This document shows, in pieces, positions 5,835 to 13,272 of a DNA stretch of 14,282 nucleotides. Position numbers and translations under genes: made by a program. Every line of letters starts with the position of its first letter. Within the stretch, counting starts at the first letter, position 1. Below the pieces are notes generated by a model that was not told the DNA's origin, ran no database searches, and worked only from the letters and a program-made list of their open reading frames with translations. Origin of the DNA: Tectiglobus sp039183375 (lineage in GTDB: Bacteria; Pseudomonadota; Alphaproteobacteria; Rhizobiales; Hyphomicrobiaceae); contig JBCDBQ010000128.1 of the NCBI GenBank assembly GCA_039183375.1, positions 1 to 14,282 on the forward strand. Direction: 5' to 3'.

Positions 5835-8276
5835 TTACGGCTGTTGCCGGGCAAATTCCTTGGCCGGTGTGTTGATCGGTTCCGAAACCGGGGCTGCACC
5901 AAATGATGCCGATACCCGTGAATTGGTCGGCTTGCCGTAAGTGGTCGTACGCTGCACAGGCAGGCGACCGATACTCTTGATCACGCGTTCCATTTCCTCA
6001 GGTTGGAACTCCTGACCATGAGTTGCACCAGCCGACCGTGTGATCGTCTCGTTCATGAGCGTCCCGCCAAGATCATTGGCTCCAGCCTGCAGGCAGGCTG
6101 CTGCACCATCCCGCCCCATCTTGACCCAGGATGTCTGGATGTTGGTGATCGCTTTGTTCAATACCAGCCGCGGCACGGCGTGCATCAATATGGCTTCGCG
6201 ATAAGTTGGGCCGGGCCGCGCATTGTTCTTGAGGAAAATCGGAGTTTCCAGCGGAACGAAGGGCAGCGGCACGAATTCGGTAAACCCTCCAGTGCGTTCC
6301 TGCAATTCGCGAATGCGGAGCAGATGACGCGCCCAATGTTTTGGCTGATCGACGTGACCGAACATCATTGTGGTCGTCGAACCAAGTCCGATGCCGTGCG
6401 CCGTCTCCATGACCTCGAGCCATTGGGCGGTGTTGATCTTGTCGGGGCAGATGATGGCCCGCACCTCGTCGTCGAGAATTTCAGCTGCAGTCCCTGGCAA
6501 TGATTTCAGACCGGCGTCCTTGAGCCGCGAAAGGAACTCAACCAGCGATACGTTATTCGTTTCAGCCCCCTGCCAGACCTCCAGCGGTGAAAACGCATGG
6601 ATATGCATGTCCGGTACGACAGACTGAATGCGCTGGCAGATCTCCAAGTAAGTGTTGCCGGTATAGTTCGGATGGATGCCGCCCTGCAGGCAAACCTCAG
6701 TGGCACCGCGTTCCCAGGCTTCGACCGTACGTCGTTCAATCTCATCAAGGTCAAGCACGTATGGCTTACCGCGCAAATTCTCGCTCATCTTGCCTTTTGA
6801 GAAGGCGCAGAACTGGCAGCGGAAGTAACAGACATTGGTGTAGTTGATGTTCCGGTTGACGACATAGGTAATCGTATCGTCCGAGACTTCCTTACGGAGT
6901 TGGTCGGCGGCTAAGACGACTGCATCAAACGCGTCGCCTTCGACAGCGAAAAGCTGGGTGATCTCTTTCTCGTTCAAAACGCGACCGGAATAGGCACGAT
7001 CGATAAGCTTTCCAATACCGGATGGTGCTTTACGGCCACGCGCGCGCGCCTCAGCGCTTCCGCTCTTAAGTTCGAAAGGAACACTATCCGTTGTGCCAGC
7101 CATCCATTTATCGCGGCGAGCAAGCCCCCGCGCATCGATGAGATTGTGAACCGGCTGGCGCAGATCCTTGGCAACCCATCGTCGCGTATCGCGCGCATAG
7201 TCAGGATAAATGGCCAGTCGCTCGACCAAATGCTTACCAGTGGCGCGTGTCTTGTTGGCGAGATCAACCAAATGCGGCCATGGTGCTTCTGGATTAACAT
7301 GGTCCGGTGTCACCGGCGACACACCACCCCAGTCATTGATGCCTGCTGCAACAAGATCGTCTAATCCACCCGCCTGTAAGTTGGGCGGCGCCTGAATGTT
7401 CATCTCCGCGCCGAATAGAATTCGCGCGATTGCAACCGTCCAAAGATGATCGTCCAGCGATGGCTCGGGCGCAGATGCCATCTTCGTATCTGGCTTGGCC
7501 CGGAAATTCTGAATGATAATTTCCTGGATGTGACCGTGGCGCTGATGCAGATCACGTAGCCTGAGCAAGGCCTCAATGCGCTCGCGGCGGGTCTCGCCGA
7601 TGCCAATCAGAATGCCTGACGTAAATGGTATTGCGAGTTCGCCAGCAGCTTCAATGGTCGCCAATCGGACGGCGGGCACCTTGTCAGGGGATCCGAAGTG
7701 TGGACCACCGCGCTCTGCCAGTCGTTCCGAGGCCGTTTCCAGCATGATGCCCTGAGAGACGGATACCGCACGTTGCGCCATCAGTTCGTCGGGGCTCATA
7801 ACGCCGGGATTAACGTGGGGTAACAGGCCGGTCTCGTCGAAAACCAACCTCGCCATCTTGGCGAGATACTCAAGCGTCGTCTCAACGCCCAGCGCTTCGA
7901 GCTCTTCGCGGGCAACGCGATAACGAAGCTCGGGTTTATCGCCGAGCGTGAAGAGGGCCTCGTGACAGCCGGCGGCCCGACCTTGCCGCGCGATTTCGAG
8001 CACCTCGTCGGCCGTCAGATAGGCTCGCAGCCCTTTGCGCGGAGGATGGGCAAACGTACAGTAGTGACAGACGTCTCGGCAGAGTTTGGTGAGAGGTATA
8101 AAAACCTTGCGCGAATACGTGATCAGATCACCATGACGATGATCGCGCAGTTTGCCAGCAATCTCGCAAAGCAGCGCCAGATCTGTTTCGTCGGCCAACA
8201 GCAAGGCCTCGTCGTTCGACGGAGCTTCGCCTTCAAGGGCTCGGGCCAGGATCTTTGATGTCTCAGTCGTGCTCAT
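5835..8276 (-). CDS. fbiC: bifunctional FO synthase (fused CofG/CofH radical SAM enzyme)
   Basis: This 813-residue protein makes 7,8-didemethyl-8-hydroxy-5-deazariboflavin (FO), the chromophore of F420, from a ribityl-diaminouracil intermediate and tyrosine. It carries two radical-SAM domains, each with a CX3CX2C iron-sulfur motif: Cys66, Cys70 and Cys73 (LCRDVCHYC, CofG half) and Cys483, Cys487 and Cys490 (VCYFRCQFC, CofH half). Other landmarks are YSRKVFIPLTKLC, INDWGGVSPVTPDHVNPEAPWP near 313-334, GIHPNYTGNTYL, and ANDLGGTLMNE. The fusion is the arrangement known from actinobacteria and some other bacteria; archaea use two proteins. The frame stays open 52 codons further upstream, but that part overlaps cofC and lacks homology. 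The ATG at 8276, 17 nt after the cofC stop and behind an AAAGAAAG stretch, is the likely start. Both halves look intact. Confidence 0.97.
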   Translation of the reverse strand: MSTTETSKILARALEGEAPSNDEALLLADETDLALLCEIAGKLRDHRHGDLITYSRKVFIPLTKLCRDVCHYCTFAHPPRKGLRAYLTADEVLEIARQGRAAGCHEALFTLGDKPELRYRVAREELEALGVETTLEYLAKMARLVFDETGLLPHVNPGVMSPDELMAQRAVSVSQGIMLETASERLAERGGPHFGSPDKVPAVRLATIEAAGELAIPFTSGILIGIGETRRERIEALLRLRDLHQRHGHIQEIIIQNFRAKPDTKMASAPEPSLDDHLWTVAIARILFGAEMNIQAPPNLQAGGLDDLVAAGINDWGGVSPVTPDHVNPEAPWPHLVDLANKTRATGKHLVERLAIYPDYARDTRRWVAKDLRQPVHNLIDARGLARRDKWMAGTTDSVPFELKSGSAEARARGRKAPSGIGKLIDRAYSGRVLNEKEITQLFAVEGDAFDAVVLAADQLRKEVSDDTITYVVNRNINYTNVCYFRCQFCAFSKGKMSENLRGKPYVLDLDEIERRTVEAWERGATEVCLQGGIHPNYTGNTYLEICQRIQSVVPDMHIHAFSPLEVWQGAETNNVSLVEFLSRLKDAGLKSLPGTAAEILDDEVRAIICPDKINTAQWLEVMETAHGIGLGSTTTMMFGHVDQPKHWARHLLRIRELQERTGGFTEFVPLPFVPLETPIFLKNNARPGPTYREAILMHAVPRLVLNKAITNIQTSWVKMGRDGAAACLQAGANDLGGTLMNETITRSAGATHGQEFQPEEMERVIKSIGRLPVQRTTTYGKPTNSRVSASFGAAPVSEPINTPAKEFARQQP

Positions 8277-8293
8277 GTAGTGCTTTCTTTGAA

Positions 8294-8971
8294 TTATCCC
8301 GCTGCATCTGCGCCAGCGTGGGAGGCACTCTCCATAAGATAGCGATAAGTGCGTGTTTTCTCGATCTCGGGAAGAGTCATAACACGATCGATGTCTTCCG
8401 GTGAATCGATGTCTTGGGCGATGCCGGGACACCTGACGATTGTTGGCTCAATGCCGTGCGCCCGTGCAGCTGCCAGATGCGGGAAATAGCTGTCATCACC
8501 GAACCTCAAGGGCACCGCAGACACGGGCGAACAGGCAATGGCATTCGAACCCATTTCATCGTGCGACGGTGCAATTGTGAATGCCGGTCGTGGACTGGCG
8601 AAGTGCGTTTCCAGCAAGCGCCGAACCTCTTGCGTGCCGATTAATGGAATATCGCCCGGAACCGTCAAGAAGCCACTGGCACCCCGGGCCTCTAAGGCCT
8701 TTGCCGCTGCCGTAACAGCGCCGGTGTGACCATCATGGGCACCATCATCGACGGTTGTCGCGCCATATTTGCCGGCGAGCTCGATTGCCGTGGGATCGAC
8801 CGTCACAAGCACGAGGCGGCTCAGGTCCTGCGTCGGAGCCAATGCGTGCAGGACATCCTCAAGCATGGCCAGCGCGAGGCCTTGCCGGTGCTCAGCGTCC
8901 AGTCGGGCTGAGGTACGTTGCTTCGAATAGCGCGTATCCTTGACCGGTACGATTGTCCAAAAGCCCTCCAT
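8294..8971 (-). CDS. cofC: 2-phospho-L-lactate (or PEP / 3-phosphoglycerate) guanylyltransferase CofC/FbiD
   Basis: CofC activates a three-carbon phosphoacid with GTP to give the GDP-linked donor used by CofD. The 225-residue product shows the nucleotidyltransferase pattern: WTIVPVK at residues 5-11, KQR at 17-19, DDGAHDGHTGAV (75-86) in the nucleotide-binding loop, the metal-site motif FLTVPGDIPLI (101-111), GSNA (141-144), RFGDDSYFPHL (156-166), and DIDSPEDID near the C-terminus. The GHTGAV loop differs from the LNAA pattern that I associate with better-known CofC/FbiD proteins. The natural substrate (2-phospholactate, phosphoenolpyruvate or 3-phosphoglycerate) cannot be read from these motifs by eye. 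The ATG at 8971 overlaps the cofD stop by one base (TGATG); a GTG at 8974 is an alternative start giving a 4-nt overlap. Placement between cofD and fbiC supports the assignment. Confidence 0.92.
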   Translation of the reverse strand: MEGFWTIVPVKDTRYSKQRTSARLDAEHRQGLALAMLEDVLHALAPTQDLSRLVLVTVDPTAIELAGKYGATTVDDGAHDGHTGAVTAAAKALEARGASGFLTVPGDIPLIGTQEVRRLLETHFASPRPAFTIAPSHDEMGSNAIACSPVSAVPLRFGDDSYFPHLAAARAHGIEPTIVRCPGIAQDIDSPEDIDRVMTLPEIEKTRTYRYLMESASHAGADAAG

Positions 8972-9960
8972 CACACGGTGACCCTCTCGGTCCGGGTCTC
9001 ACCGTCACGAACACGGTCCGCAGTGGCTAAGACTGTTCGCGCTAAAGCTTCACGGTCATCCAGAGACGTCATGATGGTGCGCGCTGCCTCGATCGCGAAT
9101 GGGAAACCTGCATTGAGACAATCGTCATAGTCATCCGCCTCGACAACATAGGCGCTTAGCAAATCACGATAGCGATCGGCCACGACGGAGGCCGTTGCCC
9201 CGAAGCCCAACTCATCAAGCATCTTCGCTGTGGGCCCCTTGAGCGCCTTGCCGGCAACGATCGGTGAGATCGCGATCACCGGAGCCTTGCAGTTTGCAAT
9301 AGCACTGCGCATGCCCGGAACGGCCAGAATGGGATCGATGCTAATCAGCGGGTTCGATGGACAGATGATAACTGCTCTCAGATCCGGATCAGACAAGGCC
9401 CTCTCAATCTCTGGACTTGGCCTTGCATCTTCAACGCCCTCAAATTCGAGCGCCTTGACTACAGGAGCGCATTTAAGGCGGACGAAGTAATCCTGGAATG
9501 GCAGCCGTCCCTGGTCGCTTTCAACACAGGTTCGCACAGGACTATCTGACATCGGCAGAATGCTCGGTCCAACACCCAATGATCGCGCAATGTCTTTCGT
9601 GATTGTTGTCAGGCGCTCACCAGCCGCGAGGCGATGCGTGCGCTCGACGTGGATTGCCAGATCACGATCGCCGAGATTGAACCAGTCTTCACCGCCGATA
9701 TCGCGTAGCGCAGCCATGAAATTCCAGGTTTCGTCGCCACGTCCCCAGCCGAGTTCGGCATTGGCCAATCCTGCGAGCGTGTATTTGAGTGTGTCAATGT
9801 CCGGTGAAATCGCCAGGCCGAGATGCTCAAAATCATCGCCTGTGTTGGCGATGATGGTCAGGTGTTCGGGTGCCACAATCCGGCTCAAGCCCAGCGCCAG
9901 TTTGGCGCCGCCAATCCCACCGGACAATGCAACAACTTTTTGGGGGCCGGTGGACGTCAT
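8971..9960 (-). CDS. cofD: 2-phospho-L-lactate (or PEP/3PG) transferase CofD/FbiA
   Basis: CofD joins the phospho-three-carbon moiety from its GDP-activated form to FO, giving F420-0 or a dehydro- or 3PG-variant. The 329-residue protein is full length for the family and has its landmarks: VVALSGGIGGAKLALGL (9-25), ANTGDDFEHLGLAISPDIDTLKYTL (38-62), GWGRGDETW (71-79), FNLGDRD (94-100), MSDSPVRT (137-144), CPSNPLISIDPIL (200-212), and ISPIVAGKALKGPTAKML (231-248). The start codon overlaps the cofE stop as ATGA, and its own stop overlaps cofC, so cofE-cofD-cofC are very probably translationally coupled. Whether it acts with phospholactate, PEP or 3-phosphoglycerate is set mainly by the CofC/CofD pair and is not settled here. 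Confidence 0.96.
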   Translation of the reverse strand: MTSTGPQKVVALSGGIGGAKLALGLSRIVAPEHLTIIANTGDDFEHLGLAISPDIDTLKYTLAGLANAELGWGRGDETWNFMAALRDIGGEDWFNLGDRDLAIHVERTHRLAAGERLTTITKDIARSLGVGPSILPMSDSPVRTCVESDQGRLPFQDYFVRLKCAPVVKALEFEGVEDARPSPEIERALSDPDLRAVIICPSNPLISIDPILAVPGMRSAIANCKAPVIAISPIVAGKALKGPTAKMLDELGFGATASVVADRYRDLLSAYVVEADDYDDCLNAGFPFAIEAARTIMTSLDDREALARTVLATADRVRDGETRTERVTV

Positions 9961-10727
9961 CGAAACAGGTCCCCTTCAGCAGGACGGATGATGTCCGCAA
10001 CGGAAACCTCGGGTTTCGTCCAGTTCAATCCCTTAGCAATCACAACAGGCCGACCCTCATTGCCCTGGCCCATGAGAAGTGACGCACCGGCCGCGATTTC
10101 ATCGGCAAAACCACTTATGGAAACCAGGAGCTCACGTCCGTCGAGATCTGGCTCGCCACGCAAATCGACAATCGACGGCAATCCCGCCGCGCCAATGGCA
10201 ACGCCCATCGTTCCTTGACGCCAGGGGCGACCGAAGCTGTCATTGATAATCACGCCAACTTCCATGCCGAAGTGCGCGTCTAGCTTTGACTTTATGGCAC
10301 CAGCAGAAACATCTGAATCGAGCGGCAACAGCAATGCACACTCCTTGCCACTGGGACCACCGGTGTTCGACTTATCTATGCCTGCGTTGGCCATAATGAA
10401 GCCCAACCGGTGTTCGGCGATGATCAGACCCGGCCGTGAGCGCACAATGCTTTGGGACTCCTGCAGAATGAGCTCGACAACTCGCGGATCTTTCTCGGTC
10501 TCTTCCGCAAGCTTCGCTGCCTCGGCACCAACTTTGACGTCATCCAGAACAAAGAGACGTCCTTCGGCCTTCGAGACGATCTTCTGCGCGATGATCACGA
10601 CGTCTTGCTTGTTGAGGCGGGCACCGATGCTCTCCAGGCCGGCGATGATGAGCGCAGCAACATCGTCACCGTGCTGCACCATTGGCAGGTCTTCAAGCGC
10701 AAAGAACTCCAGCCGCGTGGCTGTCAT
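9957..10727 (-). CDS. cofE: coenzyme F420-0:L-glutamate ligase CofE (single domain)
   Basis: CofE adds glutamate residues to F420-0 using GTP. The 256-residue product contains the family blocks HGDDVAALI (19-27), VVIIAQKIVSKAEGR (43-57), IMANAGIDKSNTGG (111-124), INDSFGRPWRQGTMGVAIGAAGL (161-183), and DELASL-type helix residues near 209-218 (DEIAAGASLL). The protein ends at about the length of a stand-alone CofE. The C-terminal FMN-binding nitroreductase domain of actinobacterial FbiB, which reduces dehydro-F420-0, is absent. The gene starts 43 nt after the fgd stop, with AGGG about 10 nt upstream of the ATG, and its stop overlaps the cofD start as ATGA. Confidence 0.96.
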   Translation of the reverse strand: MTATRLEFFALEDLPMVQHGDDVAALIIAGLESIGARLNKQDVVIIAQKIVSKAEGRLFVLDDVKVGAEAAKLAEETEKDPRVVELILQESQSIVRSRPGLIIAEHRLGFIMANAGIDKSNTGGPSGKECALLLPLDSDVSAGAIKSKLDAHFGMEVGVIINDSFGRPWRQGTMGVAIGAAGLPSIVDLRGEPDLDGRELLVSISGFADEIAAGASLLMGQGNEGRPVVIAKGLNWTKPEVSVADIIRPAEGDLFR

Positions 10728-10770
10728 CGCCCATCTACCCTGTCATCAGTTCCGAATGTTCTGAATGCCC

Positions 10771-11775
10771 TTAGCTCAACTGAGCGCGCAGCCTCGGCAT
10801 CACGTGCTCGGCGTAAAGATCCATGAAACGCGCCTGATCAGGTCCAGGTGCATGGAATACCAGATGATTGAAGCCAAGATCGTAGTACGTCTTGATGCGC
10901 TCGACATGTTCATCGGGATCCGTGGACACAATCCACCGCGACGCTGCCCGTTCAACTGGCAACGCGTCGGCTAGTCTCTCCATTTCCAGGGGATCTTCGA
11001 CCGACATCTTTTCATCCGGAGACAATGCCAACGCCGCCCAATGACGGGTATCCTGCATCGCTCGATCCTTGTCGGTATCGAACGAGACTTTGACTTCGAT
11101 CATCTTCTCATAGTCGGGGACATCACGTGAGCTTAACGATCGGCCCTCGGCGACGTTTGGCAGCAACTTTTCAGTATAAAGCTCCATGGCCTTGCCACTT
11201 GTGCAGATGAAGCCATCGCCCATGCGGCCAGCGTACTTTGCAACCATAGGTCCGGCAGCTGCCACGTAAATCGGCACGGGCTTATCTGGTTTGTCGTAGA
11301 TGGTCGCACTTTCCGTCGTGTAATAATCACCCTCGAACGATACGCGATCTTCAGTCCAAAGCTGACGGATGAGACGAACGGATTCGCGCATTCTGGCGAA
11401 GCGTTCCTTCATCTCCGGCCATTGCATACCAGTCGCCGGCACTTCATTGAGCGACTCACCGGTGCCGATGCCGAGGACGACACGCTCAGGGAAGAGCGCG
11501 CCTAAGGTCCCGAATGCGTGCGCAACAATTGAAGGGTGATAACGGAATGTCGGCGTCAGCACGCTCGTCCCCATAACGATGCGCGAGGTCTTTGCCCCCA
11601 ACGCACCCAAGAAACTGAACGAGAATGGCGCGTGGCCGTCGGTATGCTTCCAGGGTTGGAAGTGATCACTCACGAACACCGAGTCAAATCCGCACTCTTC
11701 CGCCTTCATTGAATAGGCGAGGAGATCCTTCGGCGAGAATTGTTCGGCCGACGCCTTGTATCCCAACTTCAGCAC
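10771..11775 (-). CDS. fgd: F420-dependent glucose-6-phosphate dehydrogenase homologue (LLM family)
   Basis: This 334-residue protein is closely similar to mycobacterial Fgd1, which oxidises glucose-6-phosphate to 6-phosphogluconolactone and yields F420H2. The N-terminus LKLGYKASAEQF, SDHFQPWKHTDGHAPFSF, GTSVLTPTFRYHPSIVAHAF, GIGTGESLNEV, YAGRMGDGFICTSGK and NHLVFHAPGPDQ match that family. Known Fgd1 catalytic residues His40, Trp44 and Glu109 correspond here to His38, Trp42 and Glu107. The phosphate-binding Thr195, Lys198, Lys259 and Arg283 correspond to Thr192, Lys195, Lys256 and Arg280. This supports a sugar-6-phosphate substrate and argues against the related mycolate or alcohol enzymes, though another sugar phosphate is possible. 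The start is GTG with AAGGA about 8 nt upstream. It is the first gene of the F420 array, so it probably supplies the reduced cofactor for the downstream oxidoreductases. Confidence 0.93.
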   Translation of the reverse strand: MLKLGYKASAEQFSPKDLLAYSMKAEECGFDSVFVSDHFQPWKHTDGHAPFSFSFLGALGAKTSRIVMGTSVLTPTFRYHPSIVAHAFGTLGALFPERVVLGIGTGESLNEVPATGMQWPEMKERFARMRESVRLIRQLWTEDRVSFEGDYYTTESATIYDKPDKPVPIYVAAAGPMVAKYAGRMGDGFICTSGKAMELYTEKLLPNVAEGRSLSSRDVPDYEKMIEVKVSFDTDKDRAMQDTRHWAALALSPDEKMSVEDPLEMERLADALPVERAASRWIVSTDPDEHVERIKTYYDLGFNHLVFHAPGPDQARFMDLYAEHVMPRLRAQLS

Positions 11776-11863
11776 GGCTCATTTCCTTTCCTGATTGCGC
11801 GTTTGCCCATGATGCTTGCTCCTGCATCTTCGCGATCATCGATTTTCCGCAATTCTTCTGGCG

Positions 11864-11877
11864 ATACAGTACAGTAT
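11864..11877. promoter_or_regulatory. 14-bp near-palindrome, candidate repressor operator
   Basis: ATACAGTACAGTAT equals its own reverse complement except at positions 5 and 10. The ATAC...GTAC...GTAT layout resembles operators of TetR-type dimeric repressors. It overlaps the candidate -10 boxes of promoters on both strands, where a bound repressor would block the fgd array and the hydrolase pair together. No regulator gene is in the window, so the binding protein is unknown. Confidence 0.45.
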
Positions 11878-11893
11878 GATCGATGGCTGACAA
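11866..11893 (-). promoter_or_regulatory. candidate promoter for the fgd-F420 array
   Basis: On the minus strand, TTGTCA (11893-11888) matches the -35 consensus at five of six bases. A 16-bp spacer leads to TACTGT (11871-11866), a weak -10 box. Transcription would begin roughly 80-85 nt before the fgd GTG. The -10 lies within the near-palindrome. This is an inference from consensus only. Confidence 0.35.
11875..11880 (+). promoter_or_regulatory. candidate -10 box for the hydrolase-NIPSNAP pair
   Basis: TATGAT matches the -10 consensus TATAAT at five of six bases and overlaps the right end of the near-palindrome. The -35 region at the right distance (around 11852-11858, ATTCTTC) is poor. Transcription from here would leave a leader of about 200 nt before the hydrolase ATG, so another promoter closer to the gene is possible. 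Confidence 0.25.
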
Positions 11894-12087
11894 GAAGAGA
11901 TGCAGGGTGGTTACTGCGAGTAGATATACGTCCTGGCGGCCGGACAAGCCATGATCATCATATCGGAGATAATCGCACAATCCTGCGAAGAGGACGAAAC
12001 GCACGCGCCTATCTATCCTTGGCTTTGCCGCTGCATTAGCGTTGGCTATCAACTTCACGACATGAGCAAAAACTGGAGGCAACTCAG

Positions 12088-12885
12088 ATGTTGATCAATC
12101 TCGACGGCCGACGGATCTATTACGATCTAAACGGGCCCTCCGATGGACAGGTCATTTGTTTCACGCACTCGCTCTCTTCCGATGGCGGCATGTGGGCTGA
12201 GCAGCTGCCGCTTTTGCTGGAGGCCGGTTACCGCGTTCTGCGACTGGATATGCGTGGCCACGGCGGCAGTGATCCGGTCCCAAGCGATTATACGATGGAA
12301 CAGCTCGCCGATGACGTGGCCGCCAGCCTGGACTTTCTGGGCATCGACAAAGTGCAATACATCGGCCTTTCAATCGGAGGTATGATCGGGCAGGCCTTTG
12401 CGATCAAGCATGGTTCGAGACTGATCTCTGCGATGTTTTGCGACACCATGCCGTGTACGCCAGAGGGCGCAGTTAACGCCTGGGGACCGCGCATGGAGAC
12501 CGTCAAGAGCGCCAACTCGGTTGCCCCGATAGCAGATGGCACTATGGAGCGATGGTTTACGCCTGCGTTCAAATCGAGAAATGAAGCCCGTTGGAAGGAG
12601 ATCCACGCCACGATTGCCGGAACGACGGCGGCCGGATATCTCGGTTGTGCGGGTGCCATTCTCAACTATGACTTCATCCCGCAGCTGCCTTCGATATCCA
12701 CTCCAACATTGGTGGTTTGCGGTTCTGATGATGAAGGCACGCCCCCTGACGGCAACAAGAAGATTGCTGAACTCATTCCAGGTGGACGCTACGAGGAAAT
12801 CGCCGACGCGCGGCATTTCCCGAATGTTGAACATCCAGATGTGTTCAACAAGATCATGATGGACTGGGTCAATTCACACCGCTGA
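12088..12885 (+). CDS. alpha/beta hydrolase, 3-oxoadipate enol-lactonase-like
   Basis: This 265-residue cytoplasmic alpha/beta-hydrolase-fold protein has a complete apparent triad. The nucleophile is Ser95 in the elbow GLSIGG (93-98), the acid is Asp215 in GSDDEGTP, and the base is His243 in DARHFPNVEHP. The oxyanion region follows VICFTHSLSSDGGMW (about 22-36), and LRLDMRGHGGSD (51-62) is the usual strand-loop motif. Overall it resembles PcaD-like enol-lactonases, esterases and related hydrolases, and the exact substrate cannot be deduced. GGAGG about 8 nt before the ATG supports the start. It is followed after 54 nt by the NIPSNAP gene, and it is divergent from the F420 array, which suggests a linked catabolic function. 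Confidence 0.88.
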   Translation: MLINLDGRRIYYDLNGPSDGQVICFTHSLSSDGGMWAEQLPLLLEAGYRVLRLDMRGHGGSDPVPSDYTMEQLADDVAASLDFLGIDKVQYIGLSIGGMIGQAFAIKHGSRLISAMFCDTMPCTPEGAVNAWGPRMETVKSANSVAPIADGTMERWFTPAFKSRNEARWKEIHATIAGTTAAGYLGCAGAILNYDFIPQLPSISTPTLVVCGSDDEGTPPDGNKKIAELIPGGRYEEIADARHFPNVEHPDVFNKIMMDWVNSHR

Positions 12886-12939
12886 CGGCGATCAACGGCA
12901 CAACTGGCAATGAAAATTCCAAATTAAAGGAGATACGAT

Positions 12940-13263
12940 ATGGCTTTTTGGGAACTGAGACAGTACGAAATCCGTCCTGGGAAAATGGATGAGTGGTTGG
13001 AGTTCATGCAGGACGTGATCATTCCCTTCCAGGTGAAGCAGGGCATGGTGATTGCCGGCAGTTTCCGCGGCGAGGAAGACGAGTCCGTTTACGTTTGGAT
13101 CCGCCGCTTCGAGAGCGAAGCCGAGCGCGAGCGACTCTACAAAGCCGTCTATGAAAGTGATTTCTGGAAGAACGATGTTTCTCCGAAGGTTGGTGAGCTC
13201 ATCAATCGGGAGGCAATCAAGGTTCAGCGCATCGTGCCCACACGGGCTTCGATCCTCCAATAG
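12940..13263 (+). CDS. NIPSNAP-family protein
   Basis: This 107-residue single-domain protein has the NIPSNAP pattern: WELRQYEIRPGKMDEWLEFM at the start, a central GSFRGEEDESVYVWIRRF, and the ESEAERERLYKAVYESDFWKND helix. Such proteins adopt a dimeric ferredoxin-like barrel fold related to small monooxygenases and dehydratases. In bacteria they often sit beside catabolic genes, but their activities are mostly unknown. The ribosome binding site AAGGAG lies about 8 nt before the ATG and is the strongest in this part of the window, suggesting high expression. It is the second and last gene of the pair with the alpha/beta hydrolase, and a hairpin terminator follows 10 bp after its stop. Confidence 0.9.
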   Translation: MAFWELRQYEIRPGKMDEWLEFMQDVIIPFQVKQGMVIAGSFRGEEDESVYVWIRRFESEAERERLYKAVYESDFWKNDVSPKVGELINREAIKVQRIVPTRASILQ

Positions 13264-13272
13264 TACAACTCG

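Larger units (their letters stand above)
11776..12087. promoter_or_regulatory. divergent intergenic region between fgd and the alpha/beta hydrolase gene
   Basis: This 312-bp gap separates the divergent starts of the F420 array (minus) and the hydrolase-NIPSNAP pair (plus). Frames open through it on both strands show no family resemblance or convincing starts, so I read it as regulatory. It holds a near-palindrome at 11864-11877 with promoter-like boxes, an 8-bp palindrome ATGATCAT at 11951-11958, and GGAGG at 12075-12079 serving the hydrolase ATG. Confidence 0.7.

Noticed and set aside
6003..6503. 166-codon plus-strand frame antisense to fbiC
   Set aside because: It lies wholly within the conserved CofH half of fbiC and its peptide shows no family features.
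8277..8432. N-terminal extension of FbiC by 52 residues
   Set aside because: The frame is open, but it lies over the 3' end of cofC, gives Arg/Ser/His-rich sequence unlike the family, and the ATG at 8276 fits the gene spacing.
11951..11958. ATGATCAT palindrome in the divergent region as an operator
   Set aside because: An 8-bp palindrome is expected by chance at this scale and it is not placed next to promoter-like boxes.
11684..12082. 132-codon minus-strand frame across the fgd promoter region
   Set aside because: It overlaps the fgd start in another frame and shows no recognisable protein features; the region is better explained as regulatory.
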